The notes below the pieces were generated by a model. The model had not been told where the DNA came from, ran no database searches, and saw nothing but the letters and a program-made list of their open reading frames with translations. Shown piece after piece: positions 1-5,259 of a stretch of 5,259 nucleotides of DNA. Source of the DNA: an uncultured Phenylobacterium sp. (GTDB lineage Bacteria; Pseudomonadota; Alphaproteobacteria; Caulobacterales; Caulobacteraceae); contig CAMFIW010000255.1 in the NCBI GenBank assembly GCA_945952355.1, positions 1-5,259 on the forward strand, read 5' to 3'. Position 1 is the first letter of the stretch. Each line of letters begins with the position of its first letter. The position numbers and the translations under genes were made by a program.

Positions 1-1
1 G

Positions 2-127
2 GCCTACACGATCGGCTTCGACGCCACGGGCGTGCTGAAGCGCAGCGACTTCGGCGTCACCAAGTACGTCCCCCTGGTCGGCGACCAGGTGCAGATCGTG
101 ATCAGCGCGCCGTTCGAGAAGAAATAG
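2..127 (+). CDS. YceI-family protein, C-terminal fragment
   Basis: Only the last 41 codons and the TAG stop are in the window; the start lies beyond the left edge. The visible protein reads AYTIGFDATGVLKRSDFGVT, followed by KYVPLVGDQVQIVISAPFEKK. This is the typical end of YceI-like lipocalin-fold proteins: a strand with a GF.A.G..KRSDFG signature, then a VGD.V.I.I strand and a short charged tail. Family members are usually about 180 to 200 residues, often secreted to the periplasm, and bind isoprenoid or other lipophilic ligands in a beta barrel. A signal peptide and the ligand pocket cannot be judged because the N-terminal part is missing. The gene converges on the helicase gene, with a hairpin between them. 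Family assignment is by recognition of the C-terminal motif; the specific ligand is unknown. Confidence 0.85.
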   Translation, partial: AYTIGFDATGVLKRSDFGVTKYVPLVGDQVQIVISAPFEKK

Positions 128-137
128 GCGCTCGCCT

Positions 138-166
138 GTCCTCTCCCCCGCTCGCGGGGAGAGGAC
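138..166. terminator. Hairpin between convergent genes, probable bidirectional terminator
   Basis: The arms GTCCTCTCCCC (138-148) and GGGGAGAGGAC (156-166) form a perfect 11-bp stem with a 7-base loop. It starts 10 bases after the YceI stop and ends 5 bases before the helicase stop, so it could end transcription from both sides. There is no T-run after the stem on either strand, so it is not a classical intrinsic terminator; T-poor hairpins are common at gene ends in GC-rich alphaproteobacteria. The right arm shares GGGGAGAGG with the hairpin at 4375-4401. It could instead be a member of a dispersed palindromic repeat family. Confidence 0.6.
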
Positions 167-171
167 GAAGC

Positions 172-2964
172 TCAGGTTCCCAGGAACTCCGCCGTCGCCT
201 CGATCGCCTCCACCAGGCCGAGGCGTTCCAGCCGCACGCCCTCGGGCAGGCCGGAGAACAACCGGGTCGGCGCGGCGGCGTCGAGCATCACGAAAACGCC
301 CTTGTCGTCGGCGCGGCGGATCAGCCGCCCGAACGCCTGGGCGACGCGGGCGCGAGCCACGGCGTCGTCGTAGGTCTTGCCGCCGAACCGGGCCCGCCGC
401 GCCTTGTGCAGGATGTCGGGCCTGGGCCACGGCACGCGGTCGAAGACCAGCAGGCGCAGCGAACGGCCCGGAACGTCCACCCCGTCGCGCACCGCGTCGG
501 TGCCCAGCAGGCAACTGTCCTGCTCGGCCCGGAAGATGTCGACCAGCGCGCCCACCTCCAGCGGATCGACGTGCTGGGCGTAGAGCGCCAGGCCCTTGTC
601 CGACAGCGGGGCTGCGATCCGCTCGTGCACGGCGCGCAGCCGGCGGATGGCGGTGAACAGCCCCACGCCCCCGCCCCCCGCCGCCAGGAACAGCTCGCGC
701 ATCGCCGCCGCAACCTGGCGCGGGTCGTCGCGGCCTACGTCCGTCACCACGAAGGCCCGCGAATTGGCCTCGTAATCGAAGGGCGAAGCGAGCCGCAGGG
801 TCTTGGGCCGGTCCGGCAGCCGGGCCGCCCCGGTGCGCATCTCGGCGAGGGCGAAGGGGTCGTCCAGGGTCGAATCCGCCAGGGTGGCGCTGGTCACCAG
901 CACCCCATGCGCCGGGGCGATCACCGCATTGGTCAGGGGCTCGGTCGGGTCCACCCAATGGCGGCGGCAGGCGGCGTCCACCACCCGGCCATAGAGGAAG
1001 GTGGCGTCGAACCAGTCGACGAAGTCCGGGTCGTCCTCGGCGTCCTCGTCGATGGCCTTCAGCATCGAGCGCCAGGCCGGCAGGGTCATGCGCGCCCGGC
1101 GGTCCAGGCCGCGCAGCGCACCCTCGATCCTGGCGCGATCCGAGGTGGCGAGCTCCGCCGCCTCGTCGTCGAGCACGTCCTCCAGGTGACGCGCGAGCGC
1201 CAGCAGCGGCGCCTCGATCCCCGCCAGCGCCGCGGCCGCCGCCTGGGCCGTCTCGCGCACCAGGTCGAGGGCCGGCCTGGCCGCGCACTCCATGCCCACC
1301 TCGGACGGCGCCGCCCGCGCGCGGAGTTGCTCGATCACCGCCACCAGGAAGTGCTCGATCGGACCCAGCGGGTTCACCTCGCCATTGGGCGGCGCGATCC
1401 GTCCCGACCAGCCCTCGCCCGGCAGGGCGGCGGCGGCCCTTGTCGCGTCCTGCAGGGCCCGGCGCGCATCCTCCCGGTCGCCCAGCACCTCCATCAGCCG
1501 CGTCTCGAGCCCGCGCCCGCGCCGGCCCCGGCCCTCCGGCCCCCGGATCCAGCGGCGCAGCTCCGCCGCCTCCGCCCCCGACAGCGCCGCGGAGAAAGCC
1601 GCGTCGGCGGCGTCGAACAGGTGGTGTCCTTCGTCGAACACGATGCGCTTCAGCTGCGTGGTCTCGCCGTCGGCCTTGGACCCCCGCGCCGCCCGGGCGC
1701 CGTCGAACGCCGCCTGGGTCAGGACCAGGGCGTGGTTGGCGATCACCAGGTCGGCCTTGCGCGAGGCGCGGATCGCCTTCTCGACGAAGCAGGTCCGGTA
1801 GTGGGCGCAGCCGGCATGGATGCACTCGCCGCGCCGGTCGACCAGGTTGGCCGGGCTCGCCTGCCCCGCCGGCCCGACCTGGAACAGCCCATGAAGCCAG
1901 GCCGGATAGTCGCCGCCGGTCATGTCGCCGTCGCGGGTGGCGCGGACCCAGCGCGCCGCCAGCCCCATGCCGATCAGGTCCGCCCCGCCGAGCTGGGCGG
2001 TGTTGGCCTGGTCCTGGAAGTTCAGCAGGCAGAGATAGTTCTCGCGCCCCTTGCGCACGACGGCCTTCTTCGCCCGCACCTTCGGGTCCGGAAAGATCGC
2101 GTGGCTCTCGCGCTCGATCTGCCGCTGCAGGGCGCGCGTATAGGTCGAGACCCAGACCGCCGGCCCGTTGGCCTCCGCCCACAGCGAGGCCGGCGCCAGA
2201 TAGCCGAGGGTCTTGCCGACCCCGGTCCCTGCCTCCGCCAGCATCATGCGAGGTTCGCCCTCGCGCTCGCGCGGCTGGAAGGCGAAGGCCGCCTCGGCGG
2301 CGTATTCGATCTGGTGCGGCCGCGCCTCGTCCAGCCCCGCCCGGCCCAGCAATTCCGCCAGTCGTCCAGCCGCGGCCTGGGGATCCAGTGGCTTCGACCC
2401 CGCCTCGCCCGCCGGCGCCTGGTCCTCCCACTCGGTCACGCGGGTCCAGACATCGAGGCCCGAGGTTCTGAACATGTTGCCCACGGGCGCTGAGCGCAGG
2501 GCGGCGATCGCCGGCACGCCCCACGGCCAGCCGGCGCGCGACAGGGTCTCGGCCAGCGCCAGCGCCTCTTCCCGCGAGGGCTCCGGCGCGGCCGCCAGTT
2601 CGGCCAGCAGGATGGCGCAGGCCTGGCGCAACGCCCCGGCCTGCTCCACCGCGCCCTTGGGCTCGTCGAGCCCTAGAGCCAGGGCCAGGCCCGCCGCAGA
2701 CGGCGCGCAGAACCGCGCGGGCCGCACGAAGGCGAACAGCTCCAGCGCGTCGAAGATCCCCGGCGAGCGCGGCGGGACGTTCAGGCCCAGCCGCCGCGCC
2801 GTCATGGCCGCGTGGGCCACCACCACCGGTCCATGCTCGAACAGGTCCCGCGCGTCCGGCGCCCTCAGCGCATGGGCCTCGCCGGCATGGTCCACCGCCG
2901 CGCGCGGCCCCGGCAACACGACGAGCGCGGGCGCGAGCGACAGGGCGGGGACGGAAGCGTTCAC
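172..2964 (-). CDS. DinG/XPD-family ATP-dependent DNA helicase with iron-sulfur cluster
   Basis: This 930-residue protein is a superfamily 2 helicase of the DinG/YoaA/XPD group, expected to unwind DNA 5' to 3' using ATP during repair or replication stress. Visible motifs are RPHQ (215-218), Walker A GTGVGKT (246-252), VSTYTRALQRQ (272-282), IANHALV (408-414), Walker B box DEGH (444-447), VTSATL (690-695), GTDAVRDGVDVPG (821-833) and motif VI QAFGRLIRR (876-884). Cys312, Cys381, Cys386 and Cys392 match the 4Fe-4S ligands of this family; the last three are spaced x4 and x5, as I recall for E. coli DinG. The roughly 240 residues between DEGH and VTSATL fit the Arch domain. Residues 1-200 form an extra domain resembling an inactive exonuclease. 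I chose the GTG at 2964 because the frame stays open another 135 codons to 3369, but that stretch is low-complexity and overlaps the opposite-strand gene at 3172. No clear ribosome binding site precedes the GTG, so the start is moderately certain. DinG and YoaA cannot be told apart here. Confidence 0.9.
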   Translation of the reverse strand: MNASVPALSLAPALVVLPGPRAAVDHAGEAHALRAPDARDLFEHGPVVVAHAAMTARRLGLNVPPRSPGIFDALELFAFVRPARFCAPSAAGLALALGLDEPKGAVEQAGALRQACAILLAELAAAPEPSREEALALAETLSRAGWPWGVPAIAALRSAPVGNMFRTSGLDVWTRVTEWEDQAPAGEAGSKPLDPQAAAGRLAELLGRAGLDEARPHQIEYAAEAAFAFQPREREGEPRMMLAEAGTGVGKTLGYLAPASLWAEANGPAVWVSTYTRALQRQIERESHAIFPDPKVRAKKAVVRKGRENYLCLLNFQDQANTAQLGGADLIGMGLAARWVRATRDGDMTGGDYPAWLHGLFQVGPAGQASPANLVDRRGECIHAGCAHYRTCFVEKAIRASRKADLVIANHALVLTQAAFDGARAARGSKADGETTQLKRIVFDEGHHLFDAADAAFSAALSGAEAAELRRWIRGPEGRGRRGRGLETRLMEVLGDREDARRALQDATRAAAALPGEGWSGRIAPPNGEVNPLGPIEHFLVAVIEQLRARAAPSEVGMECAARPALDLVRETAQAAAAALAGIEAPLLALARHLEDVLDDEAAELATSDRARIEGALRGLDRRARMTLPAWRSMLKAIDEDAEDDPDFVDWFDATFLYGRVVDAACRRHWVDPTEPLTNAVIAPAHGVLVTSATLADSTLDDPFALAEMRTGAARLPDRPKTLRLASPFDYEANSRAFVVTDVGRDDPRQVAAAMRELFLAAGGGGVGLFTAIRRLRAVHERIAAPLSDKGLALYAQHVDPLEVGALVDIFRAEQDSCLLGTDAVRDGVDVPGRSLRLLVFDRVPWPRPDILHKARRARFGGKTYDDAVARARVAQAFGRLIRRADDKGVFVMLDAAAPTRLFSGLPEGVRLERLGLVEAIEATAEFLGT

Positions 2965-3171
2965 GGCGGACTCGTTAGCCGGAATCGAGCCGAAACGGAA
3001 CGGGAACGATGCTGCGGCCGATGGCCCTCGCGCCGTACCATTCTTAATTTCCGAGCCTTCTCCGCCACTTGTCCACCGCGCGTCTCGCCTGCCCTTGCGG
3101 CGCCCGTTCCCCCCGCCGGCCATCTGCCGCATCATCGCGCCACGCGGACGCAGAGCCGTGGCGGAGGATGC
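2965..3171. promoter_or_regulatory. Divergent intergenic region serving the helicase and the PhyH operon
   Basis: These 207 bases separate the helicase start (minus) from the 90-residue gene (plus), so promoters for both should lie here. The only clearly AT-rich patch is 3041-3050 (TTCTTAATTT). On the minus strand, TGGACA (3075-3070) lies 19 bases upstream of AAATTA (3050-3045), a weak sigma-70-like arrangement that would give a leader of roughly 70 bases for the helicase. No convincing plus-strand promoter was found, and neither GGAAC copy near 2997-3007 has a GTT element at the spacing needed for a stress sigma factor. No protein-coding signal of its own is seen. The promoter role is inferred from gene orientation. 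Confidence 0.4.
3163..3167 (+). promoter_or_regulatory. Ribosome binding site for the 90-residue protein
   Basis: GGAGG lies 4 bases before the ATG at 3172. It supports that start over the much longer upstream reading frame that enters the helicase region. An out-of-frame ATG at 3168 sits directly against the GGAGG and is too close to be used. Confidence 0.6.
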
Positions 3172-3444
3172 ATGCGGCGGCAAAAGGTATTGGTGCTCTA
3201 TCTGGCGAACTCGGCGCTCGATGCGCCGGTGGTCGGCTGGAGCGTCTATGACGGGACGGGGCAGACGCTCCACATGGCCGGCGACAACGACCAGCCGCCC
3301 TACCGCACCGGGCTCGACGCCCTGAAGGACGGCTGGCGGCTGTTCCAGGCCTCCCAGCTCCTGCCGCACGAGAAGGGGTCGGAATTCGACCTCGCTTATC
3401 TGAAATACGAGTTCTTCTTCGAGCAGATCGTGGAGGTGGCGTGA
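3172..3444 (+). CDS. Uncharacterised 90-residue protein coupled to a PhyH oxygenase
   Basis: I do not recognise a named family. The protein is 90 residues long, has no cysteine, no signal peptide and no membrane segment, so it is probably cytosolic. It begins with a hydrophobic strand-like stretch (KVLVLYLANSALDAPVVGW, residues 5-23), then a YDGTG turn (26-30), a polar PPY segment (42-44), a likely helix around KDGWRLFQ (52-59), and an aromatic-rich C-terminal segment with Tyr76, Tyr79 and Phe81-83 that looks like an amphipathic helix. This ordered, well-composed sequence looks like a real folded protein. The ATG at 3172 has a GGAGG 4 bases upstream. Its TGA overlaps the ATG of the PhyH gene by one base, so the two are almost certainly co-translated. 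A partner or accessory role for the oxygenase is a guess based only on that coupling. Confidence 0.8.
   Translation: MRRQKVLVLYLANSALDAPVVGWSVYDGTGQTLHMAGDNDQPPYRTGLDALKDGWRLFQASQLLPHEKGSEFDLAYLKYEFFFEQIVEVA
3432..3437 (+). promoter_or_regulatory. Ribosome binding site deciding the PhyH start
   Basis: GGAGGT lies inside the last codons of the upstream gene. It is 6 bases from the ATG at 3444 but only 3 bases from the GTG at 3441, which favours the ATG. The arrangement gives a TGATG overlap typical of translational coupling. Confidence 0.6.
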
Positions 3445-4367
3445 TGGATGGCCTGCCCCTGTTGAGCGCCGAGCAGATGGCGAGCTTCGTCTCGCGCGGC
3501 TTCCTGCGGTTCGACGCCGCCGTGCCCGCCGAGATCAACGACCAGTTCCTGGCCGAGATGGGCGAGATCGCCGAAGCCCTGCCGGGCCGCCGGCTGCGCG
3601 AGGCCTATGGGGAGATGATGGCGCGCGCGGGGGTGCCCGAAGTTCCCGCCGGCACGCCGCTGGACCGAGCCTATGCCCAGGGCTCGGCCATCCGCCGCCT
3701 GCTCGATTTTCCGCTGGTGGCCGGCGCGATTCGCAGTGTTGTGGGGGAGGATCCGTTCTTCGACGGCCACTTCCTGCACGTGACCCTCCCGCCCGCCTAT
3801 CACGAGGGCGAGAACGTCTCCCAGCACACCCACCAGGACTCCACGATCGATCCGCGCCAGGCCTTCGATCTGCAGATCATGTACTACCCGCACGCGGTCA
3901 CCCGCGAGATGGGCGGCACCCGGTTCGTGCCCGGCACCCATTTGCGCAAGGTCTCGGAGGTGGCGCTCGGCCGCTACCAGAACATTCGCGGCCAGCAGCA
4001 CATGGTGTGCGAGCCAGGCACCCTGCTCTTCCTGCATTCGGGGATCTGGCATGGCGGCGGGGTCAATCTGGCCGACCGCACCCGGACCATGTTCAAGGTC
4101 CGCATCAATCCGTCGAAGAGCCAGCAGCGCCAGTTCGACGTCGCGACCCTCAAGCCGCAATCGGCCCAGCGTCCGATCTTCTATGTGAAGGGCCGCCTGC
4201 CGGCCGGCGTCGAGCAGATCCTGATGACGCCCGAGCCCTGGTTCGAGCAGGACACCGGCCGTCTTGAGTTCGTCAATCGCATCAAGTTGTGGCGATACCT
4301 GACGAACGACCCGACCTACGACGCCGACTACTGGCTGACGCGGCTGGAGAACCTGGCGGAGGCCTAG
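3444..4367 (+). CDS. Phytanoyl-CoA dioxygenase (PhyH)-family Fe(II)/2-oxoglutarate oxygenase
   Basis: The protein is 307 residues, the normal size for PhyH-family oxygenases, which hydroxylate small molecules using Fe(II), O2 and 2-oxoglutarate and release succinate and CO2. The iron site is visible: His130-Gln-Asp132 in the HTHQDS segment is the HxD motif, and His203 in the GIWHGGG segment is the distal histidine. Arg214, eleven residues later, is at the spacing of the 2-oxoglutarate-binding arginine in human PhyH and EctD. The intervening MGGTRFVPGTH (156-166) is the usual family signature. Because Asp132 is kept, a hydroxylase is expected rather than a halogenase. No signal peptide or membrane segment is seen, so it should be cytosolic. 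It is the second gene of a coupled pair and is followed by a hairpin. The substrate cannot be read from the sequence; the family ranges from fatty acyl-CoA to secondary metabolites and compatible solutes. A GTG at 3441 would add one residue but has poor ribosome-site spacing. Confidence 0.88.
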   Translation: MDGLPLLSAEQMASFVSRGFLRFDAAVPAEINDQFLAEMGEIAEALPGRRLREAYGEMMARAGVPEVPAGTPLDRAYAQGSAIRRLLDFPLVAGAIRSVVGEDPFFDGHFLHVTLPPAYHEGENVSQHTHQDSTIDPRQAFDLQIMYYPHAVTREMGGTRFVPGTHLRKVSEVALGRYQNIRGQQHMVCEPGTLLFLHSGIWHGGGVNLADRTRTMFKVRINPSKSQQRQFDVATLKPQSAQRPIFYVKGRLPAGVEQILMTPEPWFEQDTGRLEFVNRIKLWRYLTNDPTYDADYWLTRLENLAEA

Positions 4368-4374
4368 CGCCATG

Positions 4375-4401
4375 GCGCCCTCCCCCGTGGGGAGAGGGCG
4401 C
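4375..4401. terminator. Bulged hairpin between convergent genes, probable terminator
   Basis: GCGCCCT (4375-4381) pairs with AGGGCGC (4395-4401), and CCCC (4382-4385) pairs with GGGG (4389-4392), leaving a two-base AG bulge (4393-4394) and a three-base CGT loop. It lies 7 bases after the PhyH stop and 8 bases before the stop of the CBS gene, so it can serve both strands. No T-run follows on either side. It shares GGGGAGAGG and the C-rich left arm with the hairpin at 138-166. Confidence 0.6.
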
Positions 4402-4409
4402 GGACGGCG

Positions 4410-4844
4410 TCAGTGCGCCTGCGTCTCCGACGCCGGCTCCTGGCTGATCTCTTCCAGGGTCTTGCCGACCTGCTTGGCGCCGTAGTCCAGGGCGATGTCG
4501 CCCAGCGACAGGATGCCGACCAGGGCGCCCTTCTCGCCGGTCACGACCAGACGGCGGATCTGGTGGCTGGCCATCTTGCCAGCGGCGTCGGCGACGTTGG
4601 TCTCTTCGCTGACCGTCTGGACGCCCTCGGTCATCACCTCGGAGACCGGCGTGTCCAGGCTGCCGCCCTCGGCGACGACGCGCAGGACGATGTCCCGATC
4701 GGTGACCAGGCCCACGACCTTGCCGTCCTCGACCACCGGCACGGCGCCGGAATCGACGTTGGCCATCACGGACGCGACCTTGCGGATCGGGTCGACGAGG
4801 CGGGCGGTTGCGACCTGGGCGGTCATGACTTCGGCGACTCTCAT
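4410..4844 (-). CDS. Small protein with two CBS domains
   Basis: The 144-residue protein is a tandem CBS pair (Bateman module) and little else. CBS 1 spans about residues 1-60, with VAEVMT at the start, SGAVPVV (32-38) and GLVTDRDI (45-52). CBS 2 spans about 65-125, with VSEVMT (67-72), IRRLVV (96-101) and GILSLGDI (110-117). The last 20 residues are a polar tail. Such stand-alone pairs usually dimerise and bind adenine nucleotides such as AMP, ATP or NADH as cytosolic energy or stress sensors; the ligand and any partner are not evident here. The ATG at 4844 has a strong AGGAGG five bases upstream, so the start is well supported. The gene lies 63 bases downstream of the SRPBCC gene on the same strand, and a possible stress promoter in that gap suggests it can be transcribed on its own. 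Confidence 0.92.
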   Translation of the reverse strand: MRVAEVMTAQVATARLVDPIRKVASVMANVDSGAVPVVEDGKVVGLVTDRDIVLRVVAEGGSLDTPVSEVMTEGVQTVSEETNVADAAGKMASHQIRRLVVTGEKGALVGILSLGDIALDYGAKQVGKTLEEISQEPASETQAH

Positions 4845-4849
4845 GGGGT

Positions 4850-4855
4850 CCTCCT
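4850..4855 (-). promoter_or_regulatory. Ribosome binding site of the CBS-domain gene
   Basis: On the minus strand AGGAGG sits 5 bases upstream of the ATG at 4844. It is the strongest ribosome binding site in the window and fixes the start of this gene. Confidence 0.75.
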
Positions 4856-4874
4856 GTTTCAGGGCCGGCAGGAG

Positions 4875-4899
4875 AACCCCTCTGAACGCGACCCGTTCC
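4875..4899 (-). promoter_or_regulatory. Candidate EcfG/sigma-T general stress promoter of the CBS gene
   Basis: On the minus strand GGAAC (4899-4895) is followed after 17 bases by GTT (4877-4875). The alphaproteobacterial general stress sigma factor EcfG (sigma-T in Caulobacter) recognises GGAAC, a 16-17 base spacer, and a GTT or CGTT element. The base before GTT is G rather than the preferred C. The -10 element lies about 30 bases upstream of the ATG, so transcription would start roughly 20-25 bases before it and include the AGGAGG. Position and spacing fit well, but short motifs can occur by chance. Confidence 0.45.
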
Positions 4900-4907
4900 G
4901 AAAATAG

Positions 4908-5259
4908 CTAGGCCGCTTCGGTCAGGACCTCGTCGAGCCGCTCGTAGCTGCGGGCCACGCCGCCGGCCATGCCGGTGGCCAGCACCATGTCGCGGGTGGC
5001 CTTGTCGTTGAACCGCTGGACCAGGGTCAGCTTCGTCCCCGAACCCTCGGCCTCGATCAGGTTGATCACCAGGCTGTCGCCGCTCTCCTGGTCGTCCGGG
5101 CGTTCGGAGTTGACGATCCGGCCGAAGGGCTCGATCTCCTTGTATTCACCGATGAAACCGAACTCCTGGCCACTTTCGTCATTGCGCCAGCGGTAGTGGT
5201 AGGCGCCGCCGACGCGCAGGTCGATCTCGCAGACCGGCATCGACCAGCCGTCCGGTCCG
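4908..5259 (-). CDS. SRPBCC/AHSA1-family (Hsp90 ATPase activator homolog 1-like) protein, 5' partial
   Basis: About 116 C-terminal residues are visible, ending at TAG (4910-4908). Reading in frame from the right edge gives GPDGWS, then MPVCEIDLRVGGAYHYRWR. This is the characteristic block of AHSA1-type START-fold proteins, so the ATG at 5240 is internal and the gene continues beyond the window. Family members are about 150-165 residues, so some 40 N-terminal residues are probably missing. Further family features are IGEYKEIEPFGRIV, the LTLVQRF strand, and a C-terminal helix TGMAGGVARSYERLDEVL. These cytosolic proteins have a hydrophobic ligand cavity; bacterial members are mostly uncharacterised and are often encoded beside ArsR-type regulators, which cannot be checked here. 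The CBS gene follows 63 bases downstream on the same strand, so read-through is possible. The family is clear; the function is unknown. Confidence 0.88.
   Translation of the reverse strand, partial: GPDGWSMPVCEIDLRVGGAYHYRWRNDESGQEFGFIGEYKEIEPFGRIVNSERPDDQESGDSLVINLIEAEGSGTKLTLVQRFNDKATRDMVLATGMAGGVARSYERLDEVLTEAA

Noticed and set aside
664..690. C-rich tract considered as a repeat or structured element
   Set aside because: It encodes the run of glycines in GGGGVGLF of the helicase (residues 763-770) in frame and needs no other explanation.
406..2493. Plus-strand frame of 695 codons antisense to the helicase
   Set aside because: Its product is low-complexity (R, G, P, Q, A, H) with no family motif, and it mirrors the GC-rich codons of the helicase, which has complete SF2 motifs.
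2997..3007. Two GGAAC copies as stress sigma factor -35 elements on the plus strand
   Set aside because: No GTT or CGTT occurs 15-18 bases downstream of either copy.
2812..3171. Longer start for the 90-residue gene, extending its frame into the helicase coding region
   Set aside because: The added 120 residues are low-complexity and would overlap the helicase N-terminus; the ATG at 3172 has a GGAGG upstream and begins the ordered sequence.
1440..3325. Other long plus-strand frames across the helicase (1440-2471 and 2213-3325)
   Set aside because: They overlap a confident gene, are arginine/proline/serine-rich and show no recognisable domain; typical of frames kept open by high GC.
3396..4373. 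Minus-strand frame of 325 codons antisense to the PhyH gene
   Set aside because: No motif or ribosome site; the opposite strand encodes a protein with an intact HxD...H...R iron site.
4413..4907. Plus-strand frame of 164 codons antisense to the CBS gene
   Set aside because: Its histidine/aspartate/glycine-rich product is a reverse shadow of the two CBS domains.

Overview
The window is GC-rich, has almost no AT-rich sequence, and strongly prefers G or C at third codon positions. Together with the protein types this suggests an alphaproteobacterium, most likely a Caulobacter- or Phenylobacterium-like member of the Caulobacterales. That assignment is inferred from composition and familiarity, not from a marker gene.

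Layout from left to right: (1) the last 41 codons of a YceI-family protein on the plus strand; (2) a strong hairpin in the convergent gap; (3) a 930-residue DinG/XPD-type superfamily 2 DNA helicase on the minus strand, with a four-cysteine iron-sulfur signature and an extra N-terminal domain that looks like a dead DnaQ-type exonuclease; (4) a 207-base divergent intergenic region; (5) a plus-strand pair made of an unrecognised 90-residue protein and a phytanoyl-CoA dioxygenase (PhyH)-family Fe(II)/2-oxoglutarate oxygenase, joined by a TGATG stop/start overlap; (6) a second, related hairpin at the next convergent junction; (7) a small two-CBS-domain protein on the minus strand, preceded by a possible general-stress (EcfG/sigma-T type) promoter; (8) an SRPBCC/AHSA1-family protein on the minus strand that runs off the right edge.

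Most of this is ordinary chromosomal housekeeping and stress-type content. I see no mobile element, CRISPR array, tRNA or rRNA. The least explained item is the translationally coupled 90-residue protein plus PhyH oxygenase, which forms a compact two-gene unit bounded by a divergent promoter region and a hairpin. The other points worth a second look are the catalytically eroded exonuclease-like domain on the helicase, the two related hairpins at both convergent junctions, and the candidate stress promoter.
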